Positions 1-6,096 of a stretch of DNA of 6,120 nucleotides are shown here, in pieces. The first letter of the stretch is position 1, and each line of letters begins with the position of its first letter. The stretch spans positions 1-6,120 of the forward strand of contig UQIQ01000080.1 in NCBI GenBank assembly GCA_900541185.1. Direction: 5' to 3'. This DNA comes from an uncultured Collinsella sp. Its GTDB lineage: Bacteria > Actinomycetota > Coriobacteriia > Coriobacteriales > Coriobacteriaceae. Under the pieces are notes generated by a model. The model saw nothing but the letters and a program-made list of their open reading frames with translations. It was not told where the DNA came from and made no database searches. Made by a program: the position numbers and the translations under genes.

Positions 1-16
1 TCCGTACATGTACGGA
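1..16. repeat. 16-bp perfect palindrome at window edge
   Basis: The sequence TCCGTACATGTACGGA equals its own reverse complement. The right half also starts one of two CGGATGAA direct repeats (13-20 and 34-41), which are 21 bp apart start to start. A perfect dyad of this size could be a binding site for a dimeric regulator. It sits exactly at the edge, so its upstream context is missing and an assembly-end artefact is possible. Confidence 0.5.
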
Positions 17-113
17 TGAATATGGGAGGTGTTCGGATGAAGTTGATATTCAAGGCGCCACTAAATAGCTAAATGCCGAACCGCTGCTCGAGGCGGCGCA
101 CATGGCGGCAGGG

Positions 114-119
114 TATAAT
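114..119 (+). promoter_or_regulatory. Possible -10 box for the 154-627 gene
   Basis: A consensus TATAAT lies 34 bases upstream of the ATG at 154, leaving room for a short leader containing the Shine-Dalgarno at 143-147. No good -35 hexamer is seen 16-18 bases upstream (the region around 90-97 is GC-rich), and there is no TG extension. This is a -10 match only, not a full sigma-A promoter. Confidence 0.35.
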
Positions 120-153
120 TTGATTGCCATAGATAGTAATTTGGAGGTGCCCC

Positions 154-627
154 ATGAATGCCCCCAACGCGCTCCAAAACATCCGCTCAAAACACCCCGT
201 TGCATATGTGGTTCTCTATCTCTTTGTCGGCTGGGCATTGCTGGTTGTCATCACCCATGCCATAGCTTTTGGAGCAGAACTGCTGATAGCCAGCTCGGAC
301 CAGCCCGTCGTCAAATGGGAGACGACCGATGAGTGCACCGACGGAACCCGAACCGTTTACTACAACAGCCCATCCCTCTACCAAGAGTTCAAGGTCAAGA
401 TAAAGAACTCCAAGATTGTCGATGCCGAACTAGGCGTTTTCTCGACAATCGGAGCAACCGTCAGCGCCGAGCAAGTCGAGTACGCGGACAGCCATGCAAC
501 GTATCGTATCGACCTCAGCATCCTAGGCCGACCGTCACGTACCTGTCTACTCGAATGCGATATACGCGGCACCACATTACACATGTCCGAAATACAGATG
601 CGCCCGGACAAAGAGTTCTCTTCTTGA
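154..627 (+). CDS. Hypothetical single-pass membrane protein (157 aa)
   Basis: I do not recognise the family. The start is supported by GGAGG at 143-147, six bases before the ATG. Residues about 16-45 form one long hydrophobic helix after a short N-terminus containing Arg and Lys (R11, K13), so the protein is probably an N-terminally anchored membrane protein with a soluble domain of about 110 residues outside the cell. That domain is polar, seems rich in beta-strand segments (around 66-84 and 114-148), and has three cysteines (C61, C131, C135), which could allow a disulfide. There is no clear signal-peptidase site or lipobox. GC content is near 50 percent in sampled lines (43 to 53 percent), against about 70 percent in sampled dnaX lines, which suggests recent acquisition or weak codon selection. 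It ends 21 bp from the dnaX stop, facing it, with no terminator visible between them. The gene is well supported; its function is unknown. Confidence 0.8.
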   Translation: MNAPNALQNIRSKHPVAYVVLYLFVGWALLVVITHAIAFGAELLIASSDQPVVKWETTDECTDGTRTVYYNSPSLYQEFKVKIKNSKIVDAELGVFSTIGATVSAEQVEYADSHATYRIDLSILGRPSRTCLLECDIRGTTLHMSEIQMRPDKEFSS

Positions 628-648
628 GCAGTATGCCCGCCCGCGCAG

Positions 649-3114
649 CTACTCCACCGGCTTGAAGATGGTGGCCTGGCCGAAGACGCTGCGGATGAGG
701 GCTTTGGCCTCGTCCTCGGTCTGCGGGATGCTCGGGGCTGCGCCCTGATGGCCGAAGGGGCTGCCCGCGCCTGGGTTGGACTCCCAAGGGGCAGCGGGGG
801 CGTCCTCCTCTTTGGGGGCAGCTGCAGCGGGCTTGGGCGCGGACGCCGCACCCGGCACGTCGAACGGCGGCAGATCGTCCCCGCCGGCATCGGCAGCAAA
901 ACCGCCGACCATGGCATCGTCGTAGGGAACCTGCTCGGATTCCCACGGCGCAGACGACGCGGCAGGCTGAGATTTGGGGGCGGCAGAGCGCTCGGGCGCA
1001 CGGGGCGCGGGCTCGGTCGGGAGCTTGCCCGTAGCGGGAGCGCCGGCAGGGTTGTCGGAGCGCAGCCAGGGGGCCTTAGCCAGGTCGGATGACTTGGGCG
1101 CAGGCGCGGCAGCGGGCTTGGGCGCGGGAGCCGGAGCGGCCGGTTTGGGCGTGGCGGGCTTAGGCGCCGACGGGGTCGGTGCCATCACCGGCGTCGCTTG
1201 CTGCTGCGGAGCGCTGGCGCTCGAGGATGCAGGGGCCGCCGAGGACACGGGTTGCGGGTCCGCAGATACCGCAGCCCGTGCAGATGGAGAATGCTCCTCA
1301 TGTTGAGGAGCCGGCGTGCCACCCCCATCCAGGACATAGTCGACGGTACGACGACCGAAGACCGCACTGACTGTCGGCAGAACCACCGACTGTGTGTCGG
1401 CGCGACCGAGCATCTTGATAGCAAAGGTCGAGCCCGCGGGGAACGAAACCGTGAGCTTGGAGCCGTCGTCGGCCGTGGCGCGGGCGTTGAGCAGCAGGCC
1501 TGCGTAGGAAGCCTGACGAGCCTTGACGCGCTCGACGACCTCGGCCCATTTGCGCTGGAGCTCGCCGGCGTCCTCGACCGCGGGGGTCTCGGCAGCACCG
1601 GCGGCGGCAACCTCAGCGGCGTTGTTGGGCTTGGACACCGGCACGGTCGATGCAGCAGGCACGGGAGCCGGAGCCGCAACGGGCTGAGGTGCAGGCGTTA
1701 CAGGCTTGGGCGCGGGAGCCGGAGCCGCGGACTTGGGTGCAGGCTGGGCAGCCGGAACAGCAGCGCCGCGGTCCCAAGGCATGCCGCCCTGATGCGCGGA
1801 CGTAGCAGCGGGAGCGGCAGATGCCACAGGGGCAGCAGCCCGGGCACCCGAGATCAGCGTCGGCTGCTGGACAGCGGGTGCGGATGCAGCAGGCGCACTC
1901 GCTTGAGCAGCAGCCACGCTCGCCGGCACGGCGCCGTTGGCAACCATGGCCTCCAGGCGTGCCACGCGCTCGGCCAATGCCTCAATCGTTAAATCAGCCT
2001 CGGGACGTGCCAGACGCGTGCAGGCGATCTCGAGCACCAGGCGCACGTCGCTCGCACCCCTCATCTCCAGTGCGGCATCGTCGAGCACTGTCAGCACACG
2101 GGCCAGGCGGTCGGCAGGATGCTCGCCAAAGGCAGCGGCCTCGGCAGCAAGCGCCTCGGCCTGCTCGGAGCCGCCCTCAAACAGCTCGGCACGGGCACCG
2201 GCAACGCAGGCAACATACACGTCGCGCACATGCGCCACCAAGTCACGCGTCAGCTCAAGCAGGTCATTGCCCTCCTCGACCTGTGCGCGAATGAGCCCAT
2301 ACAGCTCGGCGACATCGCGATCAGCAATGGCGCGCGCAAACTCGCCTAGAATCTGGTCCGAAACTTCGCCCAAAAGCGAACGGGCATCGTCCGCATGCAC
2401 GGCGCCGTTGCCAAAAACGCTCAGCTGCTCCAGCGTGGAGAGCGCGTCGCGCATGCCGCCCTTGGCATGGCGCGCCACGATAGCCAGCGCCTCGTCGTCG
2501 TAATCGAAGCCCTCCTGCTCGCACACGTATGCCAGGCGGCGCTCGATATCCTCGTTGCCGATGCGATGGAAATCGAAGCGCTGGCAGCGTGAGAGGATTG
2601 TCTCCAGAATCTTTTGCGGGTCGGTGGTGCACAGCACAAAGATCACGTGCGCCGGCGGCTCCTCGAGCGTCTTGAGCAGCGCGTTAAACGCCGCCGTCGT
2701 GAGCATGTGGACCTCGTCGATGATATAGATCTTGTACTTGCCACGCACCGGGGCAAAGTTGACGGAGTTGATGATTTCCTCGCGCACGTTGTCTACGCCG
2801 GTACGGCTTGCGGCATCGAGCTCGTAGACATCGGGGTGGTTGCCCTCGGCGATGAGCTCGCATTCCTCACAGGTGCCGTCGGGCATGCAGCCGCTCGCAC
2901 CCTCGGCGCGCGCCGCCTCGGCATTGCGACAGAGCAGCGCCTTGGCAAGAATACGCGCCATGGTGGTCTTGCCCGTGCCGCGCGGTCCGCAGAACAGGTA
3001 CGCATGGGACAGGCGCCCCTCGGTGATGGCGTGCTCGAGCGTCGAGACGATATGCTGCTGGCCCACCACGGAGTCGAAGGTGAGCGGGCGATACTTTCGG
3101 TACAACGATTCCAT
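649..3114 (-). CDS. dnaX: DNA polymerase III subunit gamma/tau
   Basis: This is the ATPase subunit of the clamp loader, which loads the beta sliding clamp and links polymerase cores at the replication fork. The 821-residue product shows the family landmarks in order: an N-terminal LYRKYRP segment, Walker A GPRGTGKT (43-50), a zinc module with C62, C76, C82 and C85, Walker B IIDEVH (131-136), sensor 1 TTDP (163-166), the SRCQRF arginine-finger motif (175-180) and sensor 2 GGMRDAL (219-225). The clamp-loader collar follows to about 370. From about 395 the chain is Ala/Pro-rich and probably disordered, interrupted by a folded tau-like domain at about 517-597 and ended by a short conserved-looking tail (about 798-821). 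It is longer than E. coli DnaX (643 aa). The start at 3114 is chosen because the protein begins as known DnaX proteins do and GGGGGAG lies five bases upstream. The frame stays open far upstream (to 3588), but that part does not look like DnaX. No A-rich slippery site for a gamma frameshift is seen. Confidence 0.97.
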   Translation of the reverse strand: MESLYRKYRPLTFDSVVGQQHIVSTLEHAITEGRLSHAYLFCGPRGTGKTTMARILAKALLCRNAEAARAEGASGCMPDGTCEECELIAEGNHPDVYELDAASRTGVDNVREEIINSVNFAPVRGKYKIYIIDEVHMLTTAAFNALLKTLEEPPAHVIFVLCTTDPQKILETILSRCQRFDFHRIGNEDIERRLAYVCEQEGFDYDDEALAIVARHAKGGMRDALSTLEQLSVFGNGAVHADDARSLLGEVSDQILGEFARAIADRDVAELYGLIRAQVEEGNDLLELTRDLVAHVRDVYVACVAGARAELFEGGSEQAEALAAEAAAFGEHPADRLARVLTVLDDAALEMRGASDVRLVLEIACTRLARPEADLTIEALAERVARLEAMVANGAVPASVAAAQASAPAASAPAVQQPTLISGARAAAPVASAAPAATSAHQGGMPWDRGAAVPAAQPAPKSAAPAPAPKPVTPAPQPVAAPAPVPAASTVPVSKPNNAAEVAAAGAAETPAVEDAGELQRKWAEVVERVKARQASYAGLLLNARATADDGSKLTVSFPAGSTFAIKMLGRADTQSVVLPTVSAVFGRRTVDYVLDGGGTPAPQHEEHSPSARAAVSADPQPVSSAAPASSSASAPQQQATPVMAPTPSAPKPATPKPAAPAPAPKPAAAPAPKSSDLAKAPWLRSDNPAGAPATGKLPTEPAPRAPERSAAPKSQPAASSAPWESEQVPYDDAMVGGFAADAGGDDLPPFDVPGAASAPKPAAAAPKEEDAPAAPWESNPGAGSPFGHQGAAPSIPQTEDEAKALIRSVFGQATIFKPVE
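1115..1725 (-). repeat. 23-bp exact repeat pair within dnaX
   Basis: Positions 1115-1137 and 1703-1725 are identical over 23 bp. They lie 588 bp (196 codons) apart and so are in the same frame; both encode the Ala/Pro/Lys run APAPAPKP in the two low-complexity segments of DnaX. Several degenerate copies lie nearby. They probably arose by slippage or duplication in low-complexity coding sequence and could recombine or confuse short-read assembly. Confidence 0.75.
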
Positions 3115-3229
3115 GGGTGCTCCCCCGGGTATACTGAGTCTTGTTGCCGCGGCGGCCATGCGGTCGCACGGCATACTGCATCCATAATAACCCGTACGGC
3201 GAGCCCGCCGCGATAGGAGTCCAAAGAGC
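3115..3229. promoter_or_regulatory. Divergent intergenic region between dnaX and the YcxB-like gene
   Basis: Both genes must be transcribed outward from this 115-bp gap unless an upstream promoter lies inside the opposite gene. On the plus strand CATAAT (3183-3188) is one mismatch from a -10 box but has no recognisable -35. On the minus strand TATACC (about 3133-3128) is also only a partial match. A perfect 5-bp stem with a 4-base loop (CGGCG at 3197-3201, CGCCG at 3206-3210) sits four bases before the AGGAG of the plus-strand gene. No promoter can be called firmly. Confidence 0.4.
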
Positions 3230-3946
3230 ATGGCAGACGCAGAGAGCAACCTCGTTCCCTCCGAAGCAGCCGACCAGGTCGAGGTCGCGCTCGAGGAGCA
3301 GGCCGCAGCCGACGACGGCATTCTGTACCTCAACGAGTACCAGTACGAAAACGACCTCGTCACCGACTTTGCGCGCCTGGTCGCCTCGCCCAGGCGTCGC
3401 GGCTCGCTGTATGTCGCCGCGGCAATTGCCGCGCTCATCGGCATCGGCATGCTGGTGGCCGGCGGCAACTGGATCAAGTTCGGCGTCGTCCTAATCGTAT
3501 TCGGCGCCTTTTTGGCCTGGTGGAGCAAAAATCTGCACCATACGCTCGCGCGCGACTTTATCGAAGCCGTCGAGGCAGACGAGTCCATGGGCGGCCGCTA
3601 CCGCCGCGTCGCCGCCAACGAGGACGGCCTGATGGTCTGGGGCAAGAGCGGCAAGTCGCAGTTCTTCCCGTTTGAGAAGCTCGACCACGTACTCGACGGC
3701 GAGCGCATCTTTGTGGCCATGTTCGCCGACCAGGGCGTGACGATCCCTAAGGACACCTTTGTGCGTGGTGATGCCGAGCAGTTTGGCTCCTTCCTCAAGG
3801 CGCGCATCAACAAAAAACTCCGCATCGAGACCAAACGTAAGAAGATGAAGGCCGAAAAGGCCGCTGCCAAGGCCAAGCAGGGCGACCAGCCCAAAAAGGA
3901 CGCTCCCAAGCAGCGTAAGCAGAAGAAGAACAAGAAGAAGCGCTAA
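3230..3946 (+). CDS. YcxB-like membrane protein with lysine-rich tail
   Basis: The 238-residue protein has an acidic N-terminus (about 1-30), two adjacent membrane helices (about 59-79 and 81-98) separated by a very short turn, then a domain of about 90 residues (106-195). That domain resembles the C-terminal domain of YcxB-like proteins: a segment reading EDGLMVWGKSG, an FFPFEKLDHV strand-turn, and a late IPKDTF motif. The family has no settled biochemical function, and its domain is thought to be PH-like and cytoplasmic. The last 45 residues (194-238) are dominated by lysine with some arginine, alanine and glutamine, and may bind RNA, DNA or acidic lipid. The start is set by AGGAG at 3215-3219, ten bases before the ATG. 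The gene is divergent from dnaX with 115 bp between the starts. The family call rests on motif resemblance only. Confidence 0.8.
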   Translation: MADAESNLVPSEAADQVEVALEEQAAADDGILYLNEYQYENDLVTDFARLVASPRRRGSLYVAAAIAALIGIGMLVAGGNWIKFGVVLIVFGAFLAWWSKNLHHTLARDFIEAVEADESMGGRYRRVAANEDGLMVWGKSGKSQFFPFEKLDHVLDGERIFVAMFADQGVTIPKDTFVRGDAEQFGSFLKARINKKLRIETKRKKMKAEKAAAKAKQGDQPKKDAPKQRKQKKNKKKR

Positions 3947-3980
3947 GGCCAAGTCAGGCAGGCCACCTCGCCCCGCTACC

Positions 3981-4008
3981 TTCACCATGCACCCGAGCGT
4001 GCTACACT
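3981..4008 (+). promoter_or_regulatory. Putative sigma-A promoter of the kinase gene
   Basis: TTCACC (3981-3986, four of six matches to TTGACA) is followed after 16 bases by TACACT (4003-4008, a reasonable -10), and TGC at 4000-4002 directly before it makes an extended -10. Transcription would start near 4015, giving a leader of about 75 bases to the ATG at 4089. It lies in the 142-bp gap after the YcxB-like gene, where no terminator with a T-run is visible, so read-through from that gene may also contribute. Confidence 0.5.
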
Positions 4009-4077
4009 AGCAGCATCTATGCCACCGCGAACGGCTCGGCTCCGCGCCCGCCGCTCGCAAACGAACTTTAAACGCAC

Positions 4078-4082
4078 GAGGG
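4078..4082 (+). promoter_or_regulatory. Ribosome binding site that decides the kinase start
   Basis: GAGGG at 4078-4082 lies six bases before the ATG at 4089 but directly abuts the in-frame TTG at 4083. The spacing favours the ATG, which gives a product of 617 residues rather than 619. Confidence 0.65.
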
Positions 4083-4088
4083 TTGGCC

Positions 4089-5942
4089 ATGCCGCTTTTC
4101 TCGCAACATACCGCCCGGTTCTCGCCGGACGTTCCCTTGGAGGGCACCAGCTCTCGCGAGCTGCTCAAGCGGTTCCAGCCGCTCGAGACGCTCGCGACCG
4201 GCGGTTTTGGCTCCATCGAGATTTGCCGCGACACGCACCTGCGCCGTCGCGTGGCCATTAAGCGCATCCCTCTTATCAACGGTGCCGGCATGCCCGCCAG
4301 CGACATCATGGATGTCCTGCGCGAGGCGCACACTGCCGCCATGCTTCAACATCCCAATATCGTGCAGGTTATCGACTTTACGCACGATACCGTCTATGCC
4401 TACCTCGTCATGGAATATGTCGACGGCATGTCCCTAGCCGAGTTTTTACATCGCGTGGACGGCCATTCGCTTACCTTTGACGAGGCCGCGGCAATTGCCG
4501 ACGCGCTGGGCCAGGCGCTCACCTTCGCCCATAGCAACGGCGTGCTCCACCTGGATATTAAGCCCGCCAACGTGCTCATCGACCACTCGGGCAACGTAAA
4601 GCTCACCGACTTTGGCATGGCGCGACTGTCGTCTGCCGGCGGCTTTGGCGGCTCGCGCGGCGGCACCATCGGCTACATGCCACCCGAGCAGCTCGACATC
4701 GAGACTGGCACGGTTGACGAGCGCGCCGATGTCTTTGCCCTCGCCTGCGTGATCTACGAGGGCCTGTGCGGCAGCGCTCCCTTTATGGCCGCCACGCCCG
4801 GCGACTCGCTCGGCCGCATCATCGGCGGTGCCACCTACCCCAGCGAGCTCATCCCGCACTTTCCCCCAGGAGCCGAGGCTGCGCTCATGAGCGCCCTCTC
4901 CCCCATGCCGCAAGACCGCCCCAGCAGCATCGAGGCATTTTGCGACCAGCTGCTCGCCGGCTTGGGCAGCGTACGCGAGGGCCGTCGCAGCCTAGAACAG
5001 ATGGTGGGCGAGCTTTCGGACGACGAGTGCGCGGCAGACGGCATCGAGCCATCGGCCTATGAGGACGACACCATCGAGGTCGACCCCGCACTCGGCTGGG
5101 CCGGCACGCGCTGGAGCCACGCGCGCGATTACACGATGCGCGCCATCTCGGCGCTAACGTGTGGTGCCTTTAGCTTTCTGATCATGCAGACGGCTGGCGT
5201 CGCGGCGCTTCCCGGACTTATTGCCGCAGCCATCGCGATCGGGGCGGCCGCCGGCCTGGCCCCGCAGATTGGCTCGGCTATCTCGGCCGTGGGCTTTTTG
5301 GTACTTATGGCCAACGCCACCATGCAGGCGCAGGGCATCCTGTCGATGCTGCCCGTCGCGGTGCTCTTTGCCGCCGCCATGTCCGGTTGGTGGATCGCCT
5401 GGGGCCGCACCGAGGCCGCCGCGAGCGCCGCGCTTACCTGCGCGGTGGCACTTGGCTGTCTAACGGGCGACGCCCTCCTTGCCGCCGGGGTCGCCGCCGG
5501 CATCGCGGCCTTTTGGCTCGGCCCGGCAAGCGCCGCGGCCGCCACGGGGATGGGCGCGCTTTTTGGCCGCCTGGCTACGGTTGCGCTTTCCGCCGGAGGC
5601 GTGCTGGGGCTCGGCAATGTTGCCGCGGCGCTGGGAGACATGCTCTTCTGGGCTGCCGTCGTGCTTGTCGCGGCGACAGCTGCACTGACATCTCTGCTGC
5701 TCAACGCCCATGCCAAGCGTGCCGAGCAGGGCTCGAACCTGGCTGCAATCGCTGCCATCGCCGGCTGCGGAATAGGCACCGCGGCGTCGCTCTGTCTTGC
5801 ACACCATATGGAAATTGCCAGCCTTGCGGCCGCGGTCGTCGTCAAGGCGGCGGTTGCGGGAACCCTATCCTCTATAATCGTTGGGATATGCCTATATTTG
5901 CTCGGATACCAAAGAACCTATACGGAGAGTGATCTTTCGTGA
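4089..5942 (+). CDS. Ser/Thr protein kinase with polytopic membrane C-terminus
   Basis: This is a Hanks-type (PknB-like) kinase that should phosphorylate Ser or Thr on proteins at the inner face of the membrane. Counting from the ATG at 4089 (617 aa), it shows the glycine loop ATGGFGS (36-42), ATP-anchoring K58 in VAIKR, the alpha-C glutamate E79, the catalytic loop HLDIKPAN (154-161, with D156, K158 and N161), the DFG motif (174-176), the PPEQ end of the activation segment (198-201) and the conserved D214. All core catalytic residues are present, but the catalytic loop has Leu where HRD kinases have Arg. The kinase domain ends near 290. An acidic linker (about 305-335) leads into roughly ten hydrophobic helices (about 352-606), rich in Ala and Gly. 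No PASTA repeats follow, unlike PknB. The stop overlaps the next start (GTGA), so the two are probably co-translated. The ligand or transport role of the membrane domain is unknown. Confidence 0.93.
   Translation: MPLFSQHTARFSPDVPLEGTSSRELLKRFQPLETLATGGFGSIEICRDTHLRRRVAIKRIPLINGAGMPASDIMDVLREAHTAAMLQHPNIVQVIDFTHDTVYAYLVMEYVDGMSLAEFLHRVDGHSLTFDEAAAIADALGQALTFAHSNGVLHLDIKPANVLIDHSGNVKLTDFGMARLSSAGGFGGSRGGTIGYMPPEQLDIETGTVDERADVFALACVIYEGLCGSAPFMAATPGDSLGRIIGGATYPSELIPHFPPGAEAALMSALSPMPQDRPSSIEAFCDQLLAGLGSVREGRRSLEQMVGELSDDECAADGIEPSAYEDDTIEVDPALGWAGTRWSHARDYTMRAISALTCGAFSFLIMQTAGVAALPGLIAAAIAIGAAAGLAPQIGSAISAVGFLVLMANATMQAQGILSMLPVAVLFAAAMSGWWIAWGRTEAAASAALTCAVALGCLTGDALLAAGVAAGIAAFWLGPASAAAATGMGALFGRLATVALSAGGVLGLGNVAAALGDMLFWAAVVLVAATAALTSLLLNAHAKRAEQGSNLAAIAAIAGCGIGTAASLCLAHHMEIASLAAAVVVKAAVAGTLSSIIVGICLYLLGYQRTYTESDLS
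5924..5929 (+). promoter_or_regulatory. Ribosome binding site of the DUF3662 gene, inside the kinase gene
   Basis: GGAGAG lies nine bases before the GTG start at 5939 and inside the last codons of the kinase gene. It supports the GTG as a real start and translational coupling between the two genes. Confidence 0.7.
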
Positions 5943-6096
5943 ACTTCCTGAACATCTTCGAGGACCACGTGGCCGGCATCTTCGGTGCCACCCGTGCCCC
6001 GTTCTCCTTTAAGAAGCTTGCCAAGCAGGCCGCTCGCGACATGGAGGATCAGACTCTGGTGATCAACGGCGTCAACACCGCGCCGGCACTCTATAC
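5939..6096 (+). CDS. DUF3662/FhaA-like protein, N-terminal fragment
   Basis: Only the first 53 residues are present before the adapter interrupts the gene. They begin MNFLNIFEDHVAGIFG and continue with a segment containing FSFKKLAKQAARDMED, which matches the start of the DUF3662 domain found at the N-terminus of actinobacterial FhaA proteins. In complete members this domain is followed by a linker and a C-terminal FHA domain that binds phosphothreonine peptides; here that part is not visible and is inferred. In mycobacteria FhaA is a substrate and partner of PknA/PknB-type kinases in cell-wall synthesis, so coupling to a kinase gene (GTGA overlap at 5939-5942) fits. The start is GTG with GGAGAG nine bases upstream. 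Any translation beyond 6096 is adapter and should be discarded. Confidence 0.85.

Larger units (their letters stand above)
1..153. other. Leader region at window edge, no confident gene
   Basis: This stretch is AT-richer than most of the window. Two forward frames are open from the edge: frame 1 runs to a TAA at 70-72 and frame 3 to a TAG at 66-68. Either could be the last codons of an upstream gene, and the sequence cannot decide between them. A GGAGG at 25-29 lies 7 bases before an ATG at 37, but that frame closes after 11 codons, so it is not called as a gene. Positions 1-16 form a perfect palindrome. Positions 73-153 hold the likely leader of the next gene, with a -10-like box and a Shine-Dalgarno sequence. 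Confidence 0.5.

Noticed and set aside
81..96. Hairpin CCGC/GCGG upstream of the 154 gene
   Set aside because: Only a 4-bp stem with an 8-base loop and no T-run; expected by chance.
628..648. Bidirectional terminator between the convergent genes
   Set aside because: The 21-bp gap has no stem followed by a T-run on either strand.
1198..1992. Long plus-strand open frame (264 codons) opposite dnaX
   Set aside because: It is antisense to the Ala/Pro-rich part of dnaX. GC-rich third positions keep the opposite frame open, and the product is Arg/Gly/Ser-rich with no recognisable domain.
649..3114. Programmed frameshift in dnaX producing gamma
   Set aside because: No A-rich slippery heptamer with a following stem was found on the coding strand. 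Runs of A or T in the gene are too short for an E. coli-like site.
3115..3588. N-terminal extension of dnaX by up to 158 codons
   Set aside because: The minus-strand frame is open, but the sequence is Ser/Ala/Arg-rich shadow coding of the YcxB-like gene. Known DnaX proteins begin at the MESLYRKYRP position, which has its own ribosome site.
5129..5845. Long minus-strand open frame (238 codons) opposite the kinase
   Set aside because: It mirrors the Ala-rich membrane helices of the kinase and has no ribosome site or recognisable family.
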